A DNA stretch of 8,945 nucleotides from Spirochaetes bacterium GWF1_49_6 (lineage in GTDB: Bacteria > Spirochaetota > Brevinematia > Brevinematales > GWF1-51-8): the NCBI GenBank assembly GCA_001829395.1, contig MIBD01000023.1, forward strand, positions 4,267 through 13,211, read 5' to 3'. This document shows positions 6,257 to 8,945 of this stretch, piece after piece (the first letter of the stretch is position 1; each line of letters starts with the position of its first letter). The position numbers were made by a program, and so were the translations under genes. The notes beneath the pieces are model-generated. The model was given only the letters and a program-made list of their open reading frames with translations. It searched no databases and was not told the origin of the DNA.

Positions 6257-7207
6257 ATGCAGTTTTTTAGAAAGGAAGTCCGGGGCGAGAAGTGCGTATT
6301 CATGGAAAGCGACACGCTGATAGTCGGCGTGCTCCCCTCGTTCGGCGCGAAAATCATATCCATATTTTATAAACCCCAAAATTTCGAAGTCCTCTTCCAG
6401 AACCAGTCCCCCGCTTATAAACGCCCCGTGTACGGCGCGAGTTTCGCGGATTTCGATACGTCGGGCGCGGACGATATGTTCCCGACCATCGACCCGTGCA
6501 GGTATCCCTACGAGGGGTTTTTCGGGATACCATGCCCCGATCACGGTGAGCTCTGGTCTATCCCATGGAATGTCACTCTCACGGACGACACGATCACCTG
6601 CGAAGTGAAGGGCGATAAATTCCCCTACCTTTTCCGCCGCACCATCTCCATCACCGACGATTCAGTCCGTCTGGATTATCTGGTCGAGAATACAGGGTAT
6701 AACCCGCTCTACGGCCTCTGGGCGTATCACGGCCTCGTAAACTGCGACGAACAGACCGTCATCGACCTGCCCGAGGTGCGCGGGGTATATATAGCGCATG
6801 ACAGTAAGGCTTACGGCCCGGCGGGGTCGGTCGTACAATTCCCGTTGTTTTCGCCGATGCCCGGCAGGAAGGTTCGCGTCGATCAGGTACTGCCCGAGAA
6901 AGCCAAGACGACCGAGAAGTTCTATGTAAACGGGAAAGTCCCGCGCGGAGAAGCCTCGCTCCTCCTGAACCACGGGACGCTCCGTTATACGCTCCGTTTC
7001 CCCTATGTGAAAATCCCCTACCTCGGCGTGTGGATCAACCAGGGCGGGTTCAAGGGCGAATATAATATCGCGCTGGAGCCGTCGAACGGGTTTTACGATT
7101 CGCTCGAATTCGCGAAGCGGCTGGGCAGTCTGACCCCTATCGCTCCCGCGCAGTCCCGGCAATGGTGGCTGGAAATCGACCTGTCCGAGATAAAAGAAAA
7201 GAAATAA
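6257..7207 (+). CDS. Aldose 1-epimerase-like (galactose mutarotase superfamily) protein
   Basis: A 316-residue cytoplasmic protein of the galactose-mutarotase-like beta-sandwich superfamily. Members interconvert alpha and beta anomers of free or phosphorylated sugars, and some bind sugars in other roles. Visible landmarks are an N-terminal strand pair (LIVGVLPSFGAKIISI), DHGELW (95-100, with H96), the YHGLVN segment (157-162, with H158 in the place of the catalytic His of the HxYFN motif) and ALEPSNG near the C-terminus, where E274 matches the catalytic base position (E309 in E. coli GalM). The YHGLVN form differs from classic GalM, so the sugar may not be galactose; the protein is nearer to the divergent epimerase-like proteins often annotated as hypothetical. 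An AAGGA SD at 6246-6250 lies 6 bases before the ATG. The gene has its own promoter and appears monocistronic or weakly linked to what follows. Family assignment is good; substrate is unknown. Confidence 0.85.
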   Translation: MQFFRKEVRGEKCVFMESDTLIVGVLPSFGAKIISIFYKPQNFEVLFQNQSPAYKRPVYGASFADFDTSGADDMFPTIDPCRYPYEGFFGIPCPDHGELWSIPWNVTLTDDTITCEVKGDKFPYLFRRTISITDDSVRLDYLVENTGYNPLYGLWAYHGLVNCDEQTVIDLPEVRGVYIAHDSKAYGPAGSVVQFPLFSPMPGRKVRVDQVLPEKAKTTEKFYVNGKVPRGEASLLLNHGTLRYTLRFPYVKIPYLGVWINQGGFKGEYNIALEPSNGFYDSLEFAKRLGSLTPIAPAQSRQWWLEIDLSEIKEKK

Positions 7208-7249
7208 CCCGCCCCGACACCCTCCGTCGAAAAAGAGTTGATTTTTTCC

Positions 7250-7258
7250 TGTTATAAT
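7250..7258 (+). promoter_or_regulatory. Extended -10 promoter of the lipocalin-like/kinase operon
   Basis: TGTTATAAT is a perfect extended -10 element (TG, one base, TATAAT). No good -35 box sits 17 bases upstream, which fits an extended -10 promoter. Expected start is about 7265, giving a leader of about 30 bases. An alternative pair, TTGATT (7238) with TAGTAT (7261) at 17 bases, is weaker. Confidence 0.6.
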
Positions 7259-7273
7259 AGTAGTATAGTAGTA
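7258..7273 (+). repeat. Perfect tandem repeat of an 8-base unit at the transcription start region
   Basis: TAGTAGTA occurs twice in a row without mismatch (7258-7265 and 7266-7273). The first copy begins on the last base of the -10 box and covers the expected start site. It could be a slipped-strand duplication or a regulator site; neither can be told from sequence alone. Confidence 0.9.
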
Positions 7274-7294
7274 ACCAAAAACAGGGAGTATCAG

Positions 7295-7681
7295 ATGCTA
7301 AAGACTTTATTTCTCACCGCCGCTTTGCTCATAACGTTCAGCGTCCCGGGTATGCCGAAGAATCTCACCCCCGACGGTATAACGGGGAAATGGGAAGGAA
7401 TATTTAACGGAGTGGTGCTGTCGTTCGATTTCAGCGCCGATAAGAAGTTTCAGCAAACCTTCGGCGGGAAGCCCGTACAGGAAGGCAAGTGGCAGTTGAA
7501 AACCATCAAGGGTATTGATTACATCGCCATAAATTCCAAGAAAGACGGCCTCGCGCTGTATGTCGCCGAGATAGAAAAAGAAGCCCTGAAACTGACGCTT
7601 ATCGTTGGGGCATCCTATGCCTACGATTCTTATACGTTCGGGAGCGACGCGGAAATCCTCGAACTGGCGAAGTCCAAGTAA
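7295..7681 (+). CDS. Small exported lipocalin-like protein of unknown function
   Basis: A 128-residue protein starting at ATG 7295, with GGGAG 6 bases upstream; an in-frame TTG at 7238 precedes the promoter -10 and is not credible. Residues 1-19 form a signal peptide (MLK, then a hydrophobic core to about 17). The cleavage point is unclear because no A-x-A motif is present; cleavage near VPG or after M20 is possible, and an uncleaved anchor cannot be excluded. The mature domain begins with TGKWEG (30-35), the G-x-W start of small lipocalin-like beta barrels. It continues with regularly spaced strands: VVLSFDFSADKKF, GKWQLKTIKGIDYIAI, LALYVAEIEKEALKLTLIV. Such proteins usually bind small hydrophobic ligands or act as envelope chaperones; no ligand is suggested here. 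It is the first gene of an operon, 25 bases before the sugar kinase. I recognise the fold type only. Confidence 0.7.
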   Translation: MLKTLFLTAALLITFSVPGMPKNLTPDGITGKWEGIFNGVVLSFDFSADKKFQQTFGGKPVQEGKWQLKTIKGIDYIAINSKKDGLALYVAEIEKEALKLTLIVGASYAYDSYTFGSDAEILELAKSK

Positions 7682-7706
7682 TATCAGTCCATTCCGGCGG
7701 AGGCCT

Positions 7707-8687
7707 ATGAAGCACGACGTTATCAGTATGGGCGAACTGGTGGTGGATTTCCTGACGGACGAGCGCGATAAGGGACTGTCCGGTTCGGCGAATTTCACCA
7801 GGGCGCCCGGGGGCGCTCCCGCCAATGTCGCGGCCGGTATAGCGCGGTTGGGCGCGAAGGCGGTGTTTCTCGGTAAGGTCGGCTCAGACCAGTTCGGGAG
7901 CTTCCTCGCTGACGCTCTCGCCGGATACGGTGTCGATACGTCCCATCTCCTCCGCGACCCCGAAGCGCTGACCACCCTCTTCTTCATCGCATCCCGTTCC
8001 GACGGGAAAAAGGATATGCTCTGTTACCGGAATCCCGGCGCGGATATTCTCATCCGTCCCGACGAAATCCCCGAATCGATGTTCGACGGCGCGAAAATAT
8101 TTCATTTCGGCTCCCTCAGCCTTTCCCGAAACCCCGCGCGTGAAGCGACGTTCCGCGCGCTCGACCTCGCGAAAAAGCGCGGCCTCTTTATCTCATTCGA
8201 CCCGAACTACCGCCCGACGGTATGGAGTTCTGCCGATGAAGCGCGGGAGCAGATTCATGCCGCGATGGGTTATGCCGATCTCGTGAAGATCGCCGACGAG
8301 GAATGGGAGACCGTGACGGGGTCGCCGGACTATGCGGAAGGATCGAAGGCGTTGATAGAACGCGGCGTCGCGGCGGTCACGGTCACTCTCGGCGAGAAGG
8401 GGTGCTACTTCCGCAACCGCAGCGGGGACGGCGTTATCCCCGCGCCGCATGTGGAATGTATCGATACGATCGGCGCGGGAGACAGTTTCACCGCCACGCT
8501 CCTCTACCAGTTCCTGCAGGACGGACGGTTAAAGAGGGCGGGGGATATTTCACGCGGCGAGTTCGCGGAAATGATCCGTTTCGCGGTCGCGGCGGGCGCG
8601 CTCGCGGTCACCAAACGCGGCGCGATACCGTCTCTCCCCACTCTCGACGAAATCAACCGGATGCTCGCATCCGGGCAGGCGGGGTAA
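7707..8687 (+). CDS. PfkB-family carbohydrate kinase, fructokinase-like
   Basis: A 326-residue ribokinase/PfkB-family kinase that transfers phosphate from ATP to a sugar in the cytoplasm. The N-terminus (MKHDVISMGELVVDF) carries the substrate-binding Asp at 14. PfkB signature 1 is at 35-48 (GGAPANVAAGIARL, with N40). FDPNYRP (164-170), KIADEEWE and TLGEKG follow, and signature 2 is DTIGAGDSFTA, where GAGD occupies 256-259 and D259 is the catalytic base. The FDPNYRPTVW and EEWE segments are most like bacterial fructokinases (ScrK type), but 2-keto-3-deoxygluconate or another sugar cannot be excluded. The start at ATG 7707 fits the family N-terminus; its SD (GGCGGAGG, 7696-7703) is strong but close, 3 bases before the ATG. 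It is followed after 2 bases by the DUF6765-like gene. A fructokinase product feeds glycolysis; the nearby epimerase-like gene may act on a related sugar. No sugar transporter or regulator is visible in the window. Confidence 0.9.
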   Translation: MKHDVISMGELVVDFLTDERDKGLSGSANFTRAPGGAPANVAAGIARLGAKAVFLGKVGSDQFGSFLADALAGYGVDTSHLLRDPEALTTLFFIASRSDGKKDMLCYRNPGADILIRPDEIPESMFDGAKIFHFGSLSLSRNPAREATFRALDLAKKRGLFISFDPNYRPTVWSSADEAREQIHAAMGYADLVKIADEEWETVTGSPDYAEGSKALIERGVAAVTVTLGEKGCYFRNRSGDGVIPAPHVECIDTIGAGDSFTATLLYQFLQDGRLKRAGDISRGEFAEMIRFAVAAGALAVTKRGAIPSLPTLDEINRMLASGQAG

Positions 8688-8689
8688 CC

Positions 8690-8945
8690 ATGCTGGACGA
8701 TTTTCACTATTACTGTACGGCCGTGATCGCGCGGGCCGCGGGATTCTCGAAAAAGGAATCTCTCCGGCTGGCGTTCGCCTCTCAGTATCTTGACGACGCG
8801 GCCGAGCACAAGCCGGTGCATGTCGACAACCTCCTTTTCGACCCGGTTCGCACCGCGTATATGGGCATCCGTTCCGTCAACTGGTCGATCCAGAAGCGCG
8901 TCTTTATCCCGTTCCATTTTCTCCCCGAACGTCCCCTCCGCAGCC
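8690..8945 (+). CDS. DUF6765-like protein, N-terminal part (3' end outside window)
   Basis: An open frame starting at ATG 8690, 2 bases after the kinase stop, with GGCGGGG (8678-8684) 5 bases upstream; 85 residues are visible before the right edge. The N-terminus reads MLDDFHYYCTAVIARAAGFS, followed by LAFASQYLDDAAEH (27-40). This closely resembles the start of DUF6765, a family of unknown function whose members begin with a D-F-H-Y-Y motif, a helix ending AGF, and an A-S-Q-Y-x-D-D-A motif. The invariant-looking H6, Q32, D35, D36 and H40 would suit a metal site, recalling helical phosphohydrolase folds, but that is only an inference. No signal peptide is seen. Immediate placement behind the kinase suggests cotranscription and coupled translation. 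Family recall is from memory. Confidence 0.65.
   Translation, partial: MLDDFHYYCTAVIARAAGFSKKESLRLAFASQYLDDAAEHKPVHVDNLLFDPVRTAYMGIRSVNWSIQKRVFIPFHFLPERPLRS

Noticed and set aside
7229..7248. GAAAAA ... TTTTTC inverted repeat after the epimerase-like gene as a terminator
   Set aside because: The stem is only 6 pairs, almost all A-T, without a GC-rich core. It overlaps the next promoter region, so a terminator call is not supported.
7307..7987. Minus-strand open frame (226 codons) across the lipocalin-like and kinase genes
   Set aside because: It is antisense to two well-supported genes, has no recognisable domain, and its composition is typical of a shadow frame.

Overview
The window carries ten protein-coding genes, all on the + strand and tightly packed. 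The first (TldD/PmbA type) and last (DUF6765-like) are cut by the window edges. I see no tRNA, rRNA, CRISPR array, insertion sequence or phage gene. The content looks chromosomal and mostly housekeeping. The organism is probably a free-living or environmental bacterium of moderate GC. The combination of a large all-helical protein resembling the spirochaete family DUF5312, a bifunctional nuclease fused to a UVR motif, and a glycine-rich lipobox fits Spirochaetota best. That is an inference from family recall, not a proven placement.

Region 1 (2-6179) looks like one long transcription unit. It holds the end of a TldD/PmbA metalloprotease gene, a lipoprotein, the DUF5312-like protein, a secreted HEAT-repeat protein, a bifunctional nuclease with a UVR tail, 5-formyltetrahydrofolate cyclo-ligase (TTG start) and EPSP synthase (aroA). 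Neighbours overlap by 8-14 bases or lie 5-31 bases apart. A possible internal promoter precedes the nuclease gene. The three genes after pmbA are the least recognisable: one envelope lipoprotein, one cytoplasmic protein and one exported repeat protein. They may form a functional group in the cell envelope.

Region 2 (6180-7207) begins with a clear sigma-70-type promoter (TTTACA, 17-base spacer, TAGAAT) and holds a single gene for an aldose 1-epimerase-like protein.

Region 3 (7208-8945) begins with a perfect extended -10 element (TGTTATAAT) that runs into a perfect tandem repeat of an 8-base unit at the expected transcription start. It drives a small exported lipocalin-like protein, a PfkB-family sugar kinase of fructokinase type, and a DUF6765-like protein that runs off the window. 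The epimerase-like protein and the sugar kinase suggest local hexose metabolism, whereas cyclo-ligase and aroA serve folate and chorismate metabolism. No defence or mobile system was found. The most open questions are the uncharacterised envelope-associated genes at 466-3543 and the repeat-bearing promoter at 7250-7273.
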